The notes under the pieces are model-generated. The model saw only the letters and a list, made by a program, of their open reading frames with translations. It was not told the origin of the DNA and did no database searches. A stretch of DNA of 64,000 nucleotides, taken from NCBI RefSeq assembly GCF_014076415.1, contig NZ_CP043568.1:3348001-3412000 (forward strand). The letters are read 5' to 3'. The position numbers and the translations under genes were made by a program. Below, piece after piece: positions 53,490 to 63,138 of the stretch. This stretch comes from Comamonas testosteroni (lineage in GTDB: Bacteria > Pseudomonadota > Gammaproteobacteria > Burkholderiales > Burkholderiaceae_C). Every line of letters starts with the position of its first letter. The stretch's first letter is position 1.

Positions 53490-54395
53490 ATGAGTCAAAG
53501 TGAAGCCTTGTTGAATAACACCTCGCGAATCAGCCAGTTCTATGCACTGACCAAGCCGCGCGTGGTGCAGCTCATCGTGTTCTGCGCCCTGATCGGCATG
53601 GTGCTGGCCGTTCCCGGCTGGCCCACGGCCAATCAGTGGGTGCATATGGGCGTTGCCTGCGTCGGCATCTGGCTGGTAGCGGCTGCAGCAGCGGCCTTCA
53701 ACTGCCTGGTGGAGCGTCATATCGACGCCAAGATGAAGCGCACATCCTGGCGCCCCACGGCGCGCGGCGAACTCTCCAGTCAGCAGGCTCTGGCCTTCTC
53801 GGCCATTCTCTGCATGATTGGCGCCACGATCTTGCTGGTCTGGACCAATGCGCTGACGATGTGGCTGACACTCGCCACCTTTGTCGGCTATGCGGTGATC
53901 TACACCGTGGTTCTCAAGCCCGCCACGCCACAGAACATCGTCATCGGCGGAGCCTCTGGCGCCATGCCGCCCGTGCTGGGCTGGGCCGCCATGACAGGCA
54001 ATGTTGGCCCCGAGGCGCTGATTCTGTTCCTCATCATCTTCCTCTGGACTCCGCCCCACTTCTGGGCCTTAGCCCTGTACCGCGTGGAGGACTACCGCCA
54101 ATCCGGCCTGCCCATGCTGCCCGTGACCCATGGCAGCGAATACACGCGCCTGCAGATTCTGCTCTACACCGTTGTGCTGTTTGCGGCCGGTCTGCTGCCC
54201 TTCATGTACGGCATGAGCAGCTGGCTGTATCTGTTCGCAGCTGTCGTTCTGGGTGCAGGCTTCATCGCCTATGCCGTGGCCCTGTACCGTAATTACTCGG
54301 ACGAGCTGTCGCGCCGCACCTTCCGTTTTTCACTGCTTCACCTGAGCCTGCTGTTTCTCGCCCTGCTCGTGGATCACTACCTGTTCATGGCCTGA
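53490..54395 (+). CDS. cyoE: Protoheme IX farnesyltransferase (heme O synthase)
   Basis: The 301-residue UbiA-family protein has the Asp-rich prenyl-binding motif [20 protein letters not shown] and seven to nine helices. It attaches farnesyl to heme B to give heme O, the substrate of the preceding enzyme (also called CtaB). It begins 25 bases after the cox15 stop and is followed by a strong terminator. Confidence 0.95.
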   Translation: MSQSEALLNNTSRISQFYALTKPRVVQLIVFCALIGMVLAVPGWPTANQWVHMGVACVGIWLVAAAAAAFNCLVERHIDAKMKRTSWRPTARGELSSQQALAFSAILCMIGATILLVWTNALTMWLTLATFVGYAVIYTVVLKPATPQNIVIGGASGAMPPVLGWAAMTGNVGPEALILFLIIFLWTPPHFWALALYRVEDYRQSGLPMLPVTHGSEYTRLQILLYTVVLFAAGLLPFMYGMSSWLYLFAAVVLGAGFIAYAVALYRNYSDELSRRTFRFSLLHLSLLFLALLVDHYLFMA

Positions 54396-54416
54396 TCTTT
54401 CAAGCCCTGCCATTGC

Positions 54417-54440
54417 AAAAGCCCGGCTCGCCGGGCTTTT
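54417..54440. terminator. Intrinsic terminator after cyoE
   Basis: AAAAGCCCGG and CCGGGCTTTT pair perfectly around a CTCG loop, 22 bases after the cyoE stop. Confidence 0.88.
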
Positions 54441-54613
54441 CTACGTCCGTCGGGAAGTGATCTTCCCGCGCTTTCCGAGTCTAGGTTTGAGTGCGGATTC
54501 AATGGGCCTTGTGCAGCCCTGCCAAACCCTGAGCTCCGAGTCCAGGGCGCAACGTACCGCCGACGGCTCAACGGCGGCTTGGCCGGACACCCACTCTGAT
54601 CACCCCGATCACC

Positions 54614-54648
54614 AAAAAAGGCCAACCCCGATTACAGGGCTGGCCTTG
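54614..54648 (-). terminator. Intrinsic terminator of the cytochrome operon
   Basis: On the minus strand AAGGCCAGCCC and GGGGTTGGCCTT pair with a short loop, followed by TTTTTT. It lies 35 bases after the stop of the TsdA-like gene. Confidence 0.8.
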
Positions 54649-54682
54649 AGCCTGCATCCGGCAGACCTAATCAAGCGCCCAT

Positions 54683-55660
54683 TTACAGACCCTTGAGCAG
54701 CTTGCCGTTCACTTCCTTGCCGTACATGGAGTATTTGCCATGGTGCTTTTCAGCCGTGGCCTGCAGATTGCCGTTGAAGCGCGGATCCTGGCCACGCTCC
54801 TGGCTGTTGATGAAGGTTGCCACATCCCAGGCTTCCTGATCGCTCAGCGTTGCATTGCCGTAGGGCATGTTGTTCTTGATGAAGTTGGCCGCCTTGTCGA
54901 TGTCATGCATGCCGGCACCCCAGTTATAGGAGTCCTTGCCCCACAGCGGCGGGAACACGGCCACATCGCCGACAAACTGGCCCTTGCCGTCTGCAGCGTG
55001 GCATAGCGCGCACTTGGCTTCATAAACCTTGGCACCGGCTTCATAGGTGGGAGTCTCTTCGGGCTTGCCCGCCTTCTTGAAACCTGCACCGGGCAGCTTC
55101 TCGCCCGTGGGGGCCTTCTGTGCCATCCAGTAGGCATAGGACTCCAGCGCCACCAGAATGTCATGACCGTCGTCCGGTGCCTTGCCGTTCATGGAGTACA
55201 TGAAGCAGCCGCGCACGCGCTCGGCAAAAGTGTCCACATGGTCGGTCTTCTTGCGATAGGCCGGGTACATGGGGTAGGCCCCCCACATGGGGGCTGCGCC
55301 CTTCAAACGACCAGCGTCGAGGTGGCAATTGGTGCAGCTCAGCGGATTGCCCGAGAAGCCTACGGCATTGACCGGCGTGCGTGTGAAGATCGCTTCGCCA
55401 CGGCGCACCCAATCGCCCATGGGGCCTTCCGGGTAGTCGCTGACGCCGGGAGGTGTGAATTCGCCGGGCTTGACAGCCACAGTCACGGCCTTGGCGTCTG
55501 CGGCAGGCGCAGCCACCTTGGCCGGTTCTGCGGCCTTCTTGGGGCTGCTGATGCTCATGCCATACCAGAGCGCGCCGCCCAGACCTGCGAACAGGCAGGC
55601 CACCACGGCGTATTCAGCGAGATTGGAGCTTTTGGAAGCAGTTTGTTGTTTGTCCGACAT
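54683..55660 (-). CDS. TsdA-like diheme cytochrome c (thiosulfate dehydrogenase family)
   Basis: The 325-residue protein has one N-terminal membrane helix (AEYAVVACLFAGLGGALWYG) and two heme sites (LSCTNCHLDAG, CALCHAADGKG). It also has the TsdA mark ERVRGCFMYSMNGKAP, whose Cys is a heme ligand in known thiosulfate dehydrogenases. TsdA oxidises thiosulfate to tetrathionate or does the reverse. The ATG at 55660 has GGGAG six bases upstream. The gene before it encodes a c4-type cytochrome, as in tsdBA pairs. Confidence 0.85.
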   Translation of the reverse strand: MSDKQQTASKSSNLAEYAVVACLFAGLGGALWYGMSISSPKKAAEPAKVAAPAADAKAVTVAVKPGEFTPPGVSDYPEGPMGDWVRRGEAIFTRTPVNAVGFSGNPLSCTNCHLDAGRLKGAAPMWGAYPMYPAYRKKTDHVDTFAERVRGCFMYSMNGKAPDDGHDILVALESYAYWMAQKAPTGEKLPGAGFKKAGKPEETPTYEAGAKVYEAKCALCHAADGKGQFVGDVAVFPPLWGKDSYNWGAGMHDIDKAANFIKNNMPYGNATLSDQEAWDVATFINSQERGQDPRFNGNLQATAEKHHGKYSMYGKEVNGKLLKGL

Positions 55661-55677
55661 TGTCAACTCCCGAACTC

Positions 55678-56397
55678 TTAAGGCTTGGCGGTTGCTGCTG
55701 CAGCAGCGGGGTTGTGCAGGCGCTGGTAGTACGCTGCAACGGCCTTGACGTCATCGGCCGTGAGCTTCTTGGCCACAGCCCCCATCAGACCCAGTGGGCC
55801 GGCCTCGCGCTGCCCCTTGTTCCAGGCATCGATCTGACTTTGCATATAGTCGGCTGTCAGATGGCCGATGGCTGGAAAGTCCTTGCCCACGCCTACTCCG
55901 CCTGGGCCATGGCACTGCGCACAGGCAGGAATGCCGTCGGCCCAGCGGCCGCGCTCGACCAGCCAGGCACCGCCATCGTCGCTCTTGCCGGGCAAGGCAC
56001 CGCGCACGCTCTTGATAGGCAGTTGCAGGCTGGCGTAATAGACGGCCACATCGGCGCGCTCCTGCTCGCTCAAGGCCTTGGCCATGGGAGCCATGACAGC
56101 GGACTGACGGGCACCAGCCGCCAGCTGGCTCAACTGACGCTCCAGGTAACCGGCGTGCTGGCCCGCCAGTGCGGGGAAGCCAGGCTGGCCCTCGCCCTTG
56201 GCACCATGGCAGGTGACGCAGGCAGCCGCACCGCCGGCCGAGCCGGACTGAGCGATCTTTGCACCGGCAGCGGCATTGCCGTTCAATGCAGCCTTGGCGG
56301 CAGCAGGTTCTTGTGCCCAGGCGCTGGTCGCCATCAGCATGGAAATGCCGACAGCCACCCACGACCGGGGCAGAGTCTTTGTGTTCAAGCGATTCAT
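55678..56397 (-). CDS. Cytochrome c4-type diheme protein (TsdB-like)
   Basis: The 239-residue precursor has a signal peptide (SWVAVGISMLMATSAWAQ) and two heme motifs (CVTCHGAKGEG and CAQCHGPGGVG) in a duplicated c4 fold. It should accept electrons from the TsdA-like enzyme in the periplasm and pass them to an oxidase. It lies 17 bases before that gene, on the same strand. Confidence 0.88.
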   Translation of the reverse strand: MNRLNTKTLPRSWVAVGISMLMATSAWAQEPAAAKAALNGNAAAGAKIAQSGSAGGAAACVTCHGAKGEGQPGFPALAGQHAGYLERQLSQLAAGARQSAVMAPMAKALSEQERADVAVYYASLQLPIKSVRGALPGKSDDGGAWLVERGRWADGIPACAQCHGPGGVGVGKDFPAIGHLTADYMQSQIDAWNKGQREAGPLGLMGAVAKKLTADDVKAVAAYYQRLHNPAAAAATAKP

Positions 56398-56579
56398 CTT
56401 GGGAATGGAGGTTTAAGCGGCTCAGATCTGCCGCACATCAGGCGTGTGCTGAACGCCGACGTCTGACCTGGAATGTCACGAGCCAAAGCAGCCCAATGAC
56501 AGCAAGCACATTGCCCGAAGATACTTATAGAAGATTAAGAGCCAATTAATGCTGCAAACAATCGGCTCCCCAGAGGCGA

Positions 56580-58403
56580 CTAATCAGGCTGCGCAGCACA
56601 GGACTTCACCGGCAGGCATAAGCGCACCACCAGCCCTGTCGCCGCTTCTGGCGCCAGGCCGTTGTGCACCTGCTCGAATGCGTGGCCCTTATGCTGCTGC
56701 CACCGGGCCAAGGGCAGCAGCTCCAGCTCACCGTCGCTGCACTGTGCAATGCGCTGCACAATCGCCAGCCCCAGACCGCTGCCATGGGCCTGATGCTGTT
56801 TGCGCCAGAAGCGCTGGGTCGCAACGGCACAGTCCTCGCTGCTCAGCCCGGGCCCATGGTCAATCACCGTGAACTCCACATAACCGGCAGGATTGACAGG
56901 CATCGCCTGCGGCTTGTCGCCGCCGACCTGCGCCAGCTGCGGAATGTGGCGCAGGCCGAGCTGCACCGCAGAGTCGCCCGGCTCGCCACTTGCCTGCTGC
57001 CCATAGCGCAAGGCGTTTTCCATCAGATTGCGCAATGCCGACACCAGCAGGGGCTGAGGCACTGCTACACGCAAGTCCTGCAGCCTGGCGTCATTCAGGG
57101 CTTGCTGAGGCAACCAGCGCAGGCGCAGCGAGCCTGACGGAATGGCCGTGGCGGCCAATCCCCAGGCTTTTTCCAGAGCCTCCCAGGCACAGGCGGGCTC
57201 GCTACCGCAGGCCATGGCACGAGAACCTCCTGCATCTTCGTTCACCGGCTGACAATCCAGCCTGGCCAAGAGCAGCAATTGTTCCAGCGTGTGCTGCAAA
57301 TGCTCCACGCCCTCCCCCGCCTGCTCCAGCGCCTGCCGGGTCATCTGCCACTGCGCGGTTTCCGAAATCGGCCTGGGCGCGGCATTGTCTTTGCCGGCGC
57401 CGGGCTGATCCCTCAAAGCCACCATCTGATACCCCGCATTGGCCACCGCCATCTGCGCTACCTGCACATGGGTTTTGACGGCAGTCAGCGGAGTGCGCAG
57501 CTCATGGGCGGCATCGTCGCTCCAGCGACGTTCGCGCTCAATGGCTCTGTGCACGCGCTGCAGCAGGTGATTGATGGTCTGCACCAGTGGCGCCAGCTCC
57601 TTGACCTGCCGGCCTTGCGCCACGGGCGAATCATCTCCGGGCGGACGCTCGCTCAACTCCTGGCGCAGCGACTCAAGGGGGTGCAGGCCGCGTGTCACCC
57701 CCCACCACATCAACACCATGCTGGCCAGCAGCGCCAGCACAAAGGGCAGGATGATGGTGTAGGCGAAACCATGGATCAGTCCCTCGCGCACATCGATGCG
57801 GTCGGCCGTGGCAATGCGTACGCCATGCTCCTCAAGCACATAGGTACGCCAGGGCTTGCCGCCTTTGGTGATGCTCGAGAAGCCCAGCGGCAGCGGCCCC
57901 TGGAAGCTGGGCGCACCCGCAGTGCGAGCCAGCACCTGAGAATCGGCAGGCTCGGTAGCCCGCTCGGAAGCCGCATCTGCGGAATCAACGGCGCGACCGG
58001 TCTTTGCGGTTTTGGTGCGCGGTGCATCCAGCGGAGATGCCGGAATCAGTGCCGGGCGAGCCGCCTTGTCGCTCGCCTCGTCCGACACAGCATTTGCATC
58101 CGGATCCACACCATCATGTGTAGGTGCGGTATGCACTTCGCTGCGAATCATGCTGACCTCGCAAGCCACTCCATCACGTGCCACCACATTGAGCATGGGA
58201 CCCCAGTCCTCGGGACTGGTGTTGTGCGGCTTGAACTGGTGGACAATGCCCGCCACCATGCGGGCCGATGCAATCAGTCGGTCGTCGAGCACGGAACGCA
58301 GCTCATGCCTCATGCCGGCAAACATCCAGGCGGCCACACCGCCCCACAGAGTGCACAGCGCCAGACACAGCCAGACCAGCAAACGGACCCGCAGGCTGCG
58401 CAT
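56580..58403 (-). CDS. Sensor histidine kinase (QseC/TctE type)
   Basis: The 607-residue protein has an N-terminal helix (VRLLVWLCLALCTLWGGVAA), a periplasmic loop of about 170 residues that is longer than usual and Ala/Asp-rich, and a second helix (IILPFVLALLASMVLMWWGV). A dimerisation domain with phospho-His follows (DDAAHELRTPLTAVK), then the ATPase boxes (LRNLMENALRYG, DHGPGLSSED, GSGLGLAIVQRI). Its ATG overlaps the regulator's stop (TGATG), so they are coupled. The signal is unknown; the cytochrome genes beyond it could be targets. Confidence 0.9.
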   Translation of the reverse strand: MRSLRVRLLVWLCLALCTLWGGVAAWMFAGMRHELRSVLDDRLIASARMVAGIVHQFKPHNTSPEDWGPMLNVVARDGVACEVSMIRSEVHTAPTHDGVDPDANAVSDEASDKAARPALIPASPLDAPRTKTAKTGRAVDSADAASERATEPADSQVLARTAGAPSFQGPLPLGFSSITKGGKPWRTYVLEEHGVRIATADRIDVREGLIHGFAYTIILPFVLALLASMVLMWWGVTRGLHPLESLRQELSERPPGDDSPVAQGRQVKELAPLVQTINHLLQRVHRAIERERRWSDDAAHELRTPLTAVKTHVQVAQMAVANAGYQMVALRDQPGAGKDNAAPRPISETAQWQMTRQALEQAGEGVEHLQHTLEQLLLLARLDCQPVNEDAGGSRAMACGSEPACAWEALEKAWGLAATAIPSGSLRLRWLPQQALNDARLQDLRVAVPQPLLVSALRNLMENALRYGQQASGEPGDSAVQLGLRHIPQLAQVGGDKPQAMPVNPAGYVEFTVIDHGPGLSSEDCAVATQRFWRKQHQAHGSGLGLAIVQRIAQCSDGELELLPLARWQQHKGHAFEQVHNGLAPEAATGLVVRLCLPVKSCAAQPD

Positions 58404-59077
58404 CAGCAACTGCCTCCCTGCACCCGCCCTAATCTGAAACCCACACCACGCACGGTCTCCACCATGTCCGAGCCCAGTTTGCGACGCAGATGGTGCACAT
58501 GTACATTGACCGCGTTGCTCTCCACATCAAGGCTGTAGCCATAGAGGCTGTCGCGCAGTTGCTCCAGGCTCAGCACTCGCCCCGGCGACTGCAGCAGCGC
58601 GCGCAGCAACGCCCATTCACGACGCGACAGGTCCACGATGCTGCCCTCCCGTATGGCCTGGCCGGCGGCCAGATCCACTTTGACATCACCCAACGCAATC
58701 CAGTCCACGGTACGCCCCGCCGCCCGTCGCAGCAGCGCGTGCAGTCGCGCCGCCAGCTCGTGCAGATCGAAGGGCTTGACCAGATAGTCGTCAGCACCGG
58801 TCTGCAGGCCTTCGATGCGCTGGTCCACTGCATCACGTGCGGTCAGCACCAGCACCGGCAGCTCCAGCCCCTGACTGCGCCACCGTGCCAGCAGATGCAG
58901 ACCGTCCTCATCGGGCAGACCCAGATCCAGCACACACACATCGAAGTGGGAGGATTTGAGCGCCGCATCAGCCTGGCTGGCGCAACCCACCACGTCCACG
59001 CCAAAGCCCTGTAGCTGCAGGCCCGCCTTCACCCCGCTGGCGACCAAAGCGTTATCTTCCACTAACAGCACATGCAT
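58403..59077 (-). CDS. OmpR-family response regulator
   Basis: The 224-residue protein has a receiver domain (MHVLLVEDNALVASGV; phospho-Asp in VCVLDLGLPDEDG; Lys in DDYLVKPFD) and a C-terminal winged helix (LSRREWALLRALLQSPGRVL, VNVHVHHLRRKLG, VRGVGFRL). It is the partner of the kinase that follows directly. The ATG at 59077 matches the family N-terminus; a TTG five codons upstream is less likely. Confidence 0.92.
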   Translation of the reverse strand: MHVLLVEDNALVASGVKAGLQLQGFGVDVVGCASQADAALKSSHFDVCVLDLGLPDEDGLHLLARWRSQGLELPVLVLTARDAVDQRIEGLQTGADDYLVKPFDLHELAARLHALLRRAAGRTVDWIALGDVKVDLAAGQAIREGSIVDLSRREWALLRALLQSPGRVLSLEQLRDSLYGYSLDVESNAVNVHVHHLRRKLGSDMVETVRGVGFRLGRVQGGSC

Positions 59078-59261
59078 TTTTTCACTGCGCAACCGCCACC
59101 CGCACCATCACATCCAGAGATGTGAGTACCCGTTACGCACCTTGTTTATCCGAATCGGCCGAGCATCGCAGATTTATCTTTTCGCAGCGTTAACCCCTGC
59201 TTAATCCCTTGCATCCAAGATGCGGGGCTGCCTCATCCAAGACACTCAGCCACCACCATTC

Positions 59262-60683
59262 ATGTCTCTTCGCTCTGCCGCAGCCCTAGTTTTGCTTTCA
59301 GTCCTGCTGACGGGGATGACTGCCTGGGCACAGCCGCTGAACCTGCCCAGCCTGAGTGCCGCCAAGCCCGCTGCGCAACCCGAAGTCCTGACTGCCGAAC
59401 AGGCTTTCGAGCTGGTCCACGCCGAGCAAAGCGCCATCAAGACAGAGGCTGATGGCCGCCGCCTGCTGGAGCTGCGCTGGAACATTGCTCCAGGCCACTA
59501 TCTCTACCGCGACCAATTGCGCCTGCTCGATGCTCAAGGTCAGCCAATACCACTGCAGATTCCTGAAGGTCGGACCCTGAGCGATGCCTTTTTTGGCCAT
59601 GTACAGGTCTTTCACCGGGAGTTGCGCATTCAGGCTGCACTGCCTGAACAGTCGACGCGATGGCCGCTGGAGCTGCAATGGCAGGGCTGTGCCGAGATAG
59701 GCATCTGCTACCCGGTACAGCAGCAGAGCATCAGCGCCGCTCAAGCAGGCATGGACAGGAATGCGGATGCCCGGGCTCCAGCCCTGAGCGAAGGCAATAC
59801 CGAAGCAGCTCAACCCGGCTTTTTGCAGGCACTGGCCTTGCCCGCCAGTGTGCGGATAGGCCCTCTCGCTCTGCCAACAATGGCTCTTGCCGCATTTCTG
59901 GCATTGCTTGCCAGCCAGTGGTGGGCGCGACTCAGGCAGCGGCAAAGCAATCAGCCTGTAGAGACTCTGCTGCTTCACGCCACGCTTGCTGGACTGGTGG
60001 CGGCGCGCGCGGCATACGTCGTGCAATGGTGGCCCGAGTACTGGGCGCCCGTGAGCGCATCTCCCGCAAGCGTGTTGCAGATTCTGGATATTCGCGACGG
60101 TGGCTGGAACCTCTGGGCCGGACTGCTGGTAGCGGCTGTCTGGGCAGCCTGGAGCTGCCGCAGCAATGCACTCCTGACACGTGGCGTGTTGCAGTCCCTG
60201 GGCGTGGGTGCCTTCATCCTGATGGCAGCTTACACACTGCGAAATTGGGTTGAGCCTCCAGAGTCTTCACTCCCCTCCTTGACGCTGGTCAGCGCTGCCG
60301 CTCAGCCCAGGGATCTGCGCAGCTACGGTGGTCAACCGCTGGTCATCAACCTCTGGGCCAGTTGGTGCCCGCCCTGCAAGCGCGAGATGCCGGTACTGGC
60401 CCAAGCGCAAAAAGACCATCCAGGCGTGCGTTTCATCTGGATCAACCAGGGTGAAGACGCTGCTGAAGTGCTGCGCTATTTGCAGTCCATGCCTCTTCCC
60501 CCAGCCCAGGTGCTCCTGGACCCTGAGCAGCTCGCCGGTCAGCACTGGCAGCAACGCGCCCTGCCATCCACCTATTTCTATGACGCGAACGGACGCCTGC
60601 GGTCCACTCGTACGGGGGAGCTCTCCCGCGCCAGTCTGAGCGAGCAGTTGCGCATCATTGCGCCTCCAACACAGGCCCCATGA
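59262..60683 (+). CDS. Fusion: DsbD-alpha-like domain, Lgt-like membrane domain and TlpA-type thioredoxin
   Basis: The 473-residue protein starts with a signal peptide (MSLRSAAALVLLSVLLTGMT). The first 190 residues look like the N-terminal domain of DsbD, with the redox pair in QGCAEIGICYPVQQ. A hydrophobic middle part of several helices (ALPTMALAAFLALLASQWWA, VAARAAYVVQWWPEYW, DGGWNLWAGLLVAAVW) resembles the membrane part of prolipoprotein diacylglyceryl transferase, without clear catalytic residues. The C-terminus is a TlpA-like thioredoxin with WASWCPPCK. It probably carries reducing power or shuffles disulfides in the periplasm. The next gene overlaps it by four bases. Confidence 0.75.
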   Translation: MSLRSAAALVLLSVLLTGMTAWAQPLNLPSLSAAKPAAQPEVLTAEQAFELVHAEQSAIKTEADGRRLLELRWNIAPGHYLYRDQLRLLDAQGQPIPLQIPEGRTLSDAFFGHVQVFHRELRIQAALPEQSTRWPLELQWQGCAEIGICYPVQQQSISAAQAGMDRNADARAPALSEGNTEAAQPGFLQALALPASVRIGPLALPTMALAAFLALLASQWWARLRQRQSNQPVETLLLHATLAGLVAARAAYVVQWWPEYWAPVSASPASVLQILDIRDGGWNLWAGLLVAAVWAAWSCRSNALLTRGVLQSLGVGAFILMAAYTLRNWVEPPESSLPSLTLVSAAAQPRDLRSYGGQPLVINLWASWCPPCKREMPVLAQAQKDHPGVRFIWINQGEDAAEVLRYLQSMPLPPAQVLLDPEQLAGQHWQQRALPSTYFYDANGRLRSTRTGELSRASLSEQLRIIAPPTQAP

Positions 60684-61585
60684 CTCAAGATGGACAAAGG
60701 TTTATCGTGCCACGTTTACAGCTCCTGTCACGCCAATTGGCGGCGCTGACGCTCCCCATCCTCGCTGCAGCCGCAGCCACCGTGGTGGCCGTGGCCTATA
60801 CCCGCGACGTGATTGCCGCCAGCAGCGCTGCAGCAAGCAGTGCGGCAAGCTGCGACCTGCCTTCTGCACAGTTTCTCGCCGAGCAAGGCCTGCAGATCGT
60901 GGGCCCCATGCAAAGCTCCGGCGGCCTCAAGGCCTGGGCCGCCTACCGCGACCAGCAGCCCATCCCCATCTATCGCATGCCTGACGGCAAGCACTGGGTG
61001 ATTGGCACCGTCATTGATGCCCAGGGCAAGGATGTCAACGCCAAAGCCTTGCACAATGCCGTGCAAAAGCCCATGGGTCAGGGGTTCTGGGCCGATCTGG
61101 AGCGTACACACTGGATTGGCGACGGCAGGCCCGATGCCGCCCGCATCGCCTATGTGTTCACCGACCCCAACTGCCCCTATTGCAACCAGCTCTGGCGCGA
61201 TGCCAGGCCACTGGTGCAAGCCGGCCAGTTGCAGTTGCGCCATATTCTGGTGGGCATGCTGCGCCCCAGCAGCGAAGGCAAGGCCGCCGCCATTCTGGCC
61301 TCCAAGGCACCCGAGCAAGCTCTTGCCAGCCACGCCATGGCCTATGCCGACGCTCATGGCAAGAATCCCGATGCCCTGGGTATCGCACCGCTGCAGCGCA
61401 TCCCCCTGTCGGCCCGCGATGCACTGGCCAGCAACGCCGCACTGATGAGCAGTGCAGGCCTAGGTGCCACACCCGCGACGATCTGGAAGAATGCCCAGGG
61501 ACTGGTGCAGATCCGCACCGGCATGCCACCCGGGCTGCTGGACGAGTTGATGGACAAAGCTCCCGCCAAGTCGCCCGCACGTTAG
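60680..61585 (+). CDS. dsbG: DsbG/DsbC-type thiol:disulfide interchange protein
   Basis: The 301-residue protein has an N-terminal membrane helix or signal (LAALTLPILAAAAATVVAVA), a dimerisation domain of about 100 residues and a thioredoxin domain with FTDPNCPYCNQLW, the CPYC pair. It should isomerise or protect thiols of periplasmic proteins. Its ATG overlaps the stop of the DsbD-like fusion gene (ATGA), so that protein is the likely electron donor. Confidence 0.87.
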   Translation: MTQDGQRFIVPRLQLLSRQLAALTLPILAAAAATVVAVAYTRDVIAASSAAASSAASCDLPSAQFLAEQGLQIVGPMQSSGGLKAWAAYRDQQPIPIYRMPDGKHWVIGTVIDAQGKDVNAKALHNAVQKPMGQGFWADLERTHWIGDGRPDAARIAYVFTDPNCPYCNQLWRDARPLVQAGQLQLRHILVGMLRPSSEGKAAAILASKAPEQALASHAMAYADAHGKNPDALGIAPLQRIPLSARDALASNAALMSSAGLGATPATIWKNAQGLVQIRTGMPPGLLDELMDKAPAKSPAR

Positions 61586-61661
61586 GATTCAGGCCGCCGT
61601 ATAGCCCTTACACAGAATCTGCAAGCAGCTACCATTGCAATAGCAAATCTGCCCCAACACC

Positions 61662-62012
61662 ATGAGCCGACCTGACTGGAACACCCTGCTGCCCGCCCTG
61701 CGCCCCGGCACACGCATCGTGCTGCACGCCCCCAGCACGCAAGCGCTGCTGCGCGCACGCGGCAACTTCAAGAACCTGAAAACTGCCAACCCCGAGTTGG
61801 AGGTCTGGATTGTCGTCAACGCCCAGGCCGTGCAAGCCGTGCTGGACCAGCCCGACGATATGGGCCCGGCTCTGGCAAATGTGCTGCTGTGCCCCAACAC
61901 ACTCAGGAACGCCGGCATCAGCGCACCGGACAATATTCAGGTGCTGCCCATGGGCGCCGTCGAAGCCATCGCCCGCATGCAGCAGGATGGCTGGACCTAT
62001 ATCCGCAGCTGA
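61662..62012 (+). CDS. DsrE-family-like protein
   Basis: A 116-residue protein, cytoplasmic, with a DsrE/F-like alpha-beta pattern (RIVLHAPSTQALLRARGNFK, ELEVWIVVNAQAVQAVLD, NVLLCPNTLRNAGI with a single Cys, and IQVLPMGAVEAIARMQQDGW). The Cys is at the usual active position. Members take part in sulfur relay. The assignment rests on this pattern. Confidence 0.65.
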   Translation: MSRPDWNTLLPALRPGTRIVLHAPSTQALLRARGNFKNLKTANPELEVWIVVNAQAVQAVLDQPDDMGPALANVLLCPNTLRNAGISAPDNIQVLPMGAVEAIARMQQDGWTYIRS

Positions 62013-62061
62013 GCAGACAGCGTTTTCGACACTCCAGAGCTGCGCGCACCCCAACCCCTGG

Positions 62062-63108
62062 CTAAAGGCCCCAGTCCTTGAGCGCAGGCAACGCCAGCTG
62101 GGTTGCGGCATAGCCCTCATCGATGGACTCGCGCCCACGGTAGAAATCCATCAGCCCGACATGCGAGAGACGCGGAGCAATCAGCACCTCGGCCGGGTCA
62201 CCTGCCATGCGGCTGCGGGTGATGCGCATCTGCATGATGTTGACACTGGCCATGACCACATTGACCAACGAGGGCACAGGCACAGAAGCATCGTCCTCGG
62301 CATCTCCCTCCCCCTTGCGGCCCCTGCGCATGACGGATGAGGACAATGTCTTCACGCTCGTCATGCTGCGCTTCCATGCGCCCGTCCAGCCGAGCGGTGA
62401 GCCATTCGCCGCCAGAGCTTCGGGAATCTGGCCCAGCGGTACCGGAGGCTCCTCCTCTTCCAGATGCAACTGCGAGACCCTGAGCTCGCGGGCATGCAGG
62501 TTGAGCTCGCTTTCGCTCATGTCCACGGGCTTTATATGCCTGCGCATGATGTCGGCATTCAGATCGACGGCGATGACGATGTCAGCACCCATGGCGCGCG
62601 CCAAAGACACCGGCACCGGGTTGACCAGACCGCCATCGACCAGCAGCCGCCCCTCCCGCATCACGGGAGTAAACAGGCCGGGCAAGGCGATGGACGCGCG
62701 CACGGCCTCGGCAATCGAGCCCTTGCGCAGCCAGACCTCGGCTCCTGTCTGCAGATCGGTGGCAACGCAGCCGAACGGCGTTCCCAGTTGCTCCACGGTT
62801 TCCTGGACGAAATTCTCGCGCCAGAACTCGATGATCTTCTCGCCCTTGAGCAATCCGCCGCCCAGATTGAAGTCCATGAAGCCGAAGACCTTGCGCTTGC
62901 CCAGGCCCAGTACCCAGCTCTCGAAGGCATCCATTTCGCCGGCCGCGTAGGTTGCACCGACCAATGAGCCAATGGAGGTGCCGCAGATGATGTCGGGGCT
63001 GACACCGGCCTCGCGCAGCGCGCGCAGCACGCCAAAATGCGCCCAGCCTCTTGCAGAGCCGCTGCCCAGGGCCAGCCCCACCACGGGTTTGCGTCGCAAT
63101 TTGTTCAT
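62062..63108 (-). CDS. Patatin-like phospholipase (RssA-like)
   Basis: The 348-residue protein has the patatin marks: oxyanion loop GLALGSGSARGWAHFG, nucleophile GTSIGS (GxSxG) and DGGLVNPVPV with the catalytic Asp. It should hydrolyse lipid acyl esters; its natural substrate is unknown. The C-terminal 130 residues are less conserved. It lies 31 bases after ligA on the same strand. Confidence 0.88.
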   Translation of the reverse strand: MNKLRRKPVVGLALGSGSARGWAHFGVLRALREAGVSPDIICGTSIGSLVGATYAAGEMDAFESWVLGLGKRKVFGFMDFNLGGGLLKGEKIIEFWRENFVQETVEQLGTPFGCVATDLQTGAEVWLRKGSIAEAVRASIALPGLFTPVMREGRLLVDGGLVNPVPVSLARAMGADIVIAVDLNADIMRRHIKPVDMSESELNLHARELRVSQLHLEEEEPPVPLGQIPEALAANGSPLGWTGAWKRSMTSVKTLSSSVMRRGRKGEGDAEDDASVPVPSLVNVVMASVNIMQMRITRSRMAGDPAEVLIAPRLSHVGLMDFYRGRESIDEGYAATQLALPALKDWGL

Positions 63109-63138
63109 GTGGCCTTCCTTGCTGCTTCTACAGTCGAC

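Noticed and set aside
52710..54059. A 449-codon minus-strand open frame over cox15 and cyoE
   Set aside because: It is rich in Gln, His and Gly, as is usual for antisense of GC-rich membrane genes, while both plus-strand genes are certain.
57279..58538. A 419-codon plus-strand open frame over the histidine kinase
   Set aside because: Antisense of a kinase with all catalytic boxes; no start signal or motif of its own.
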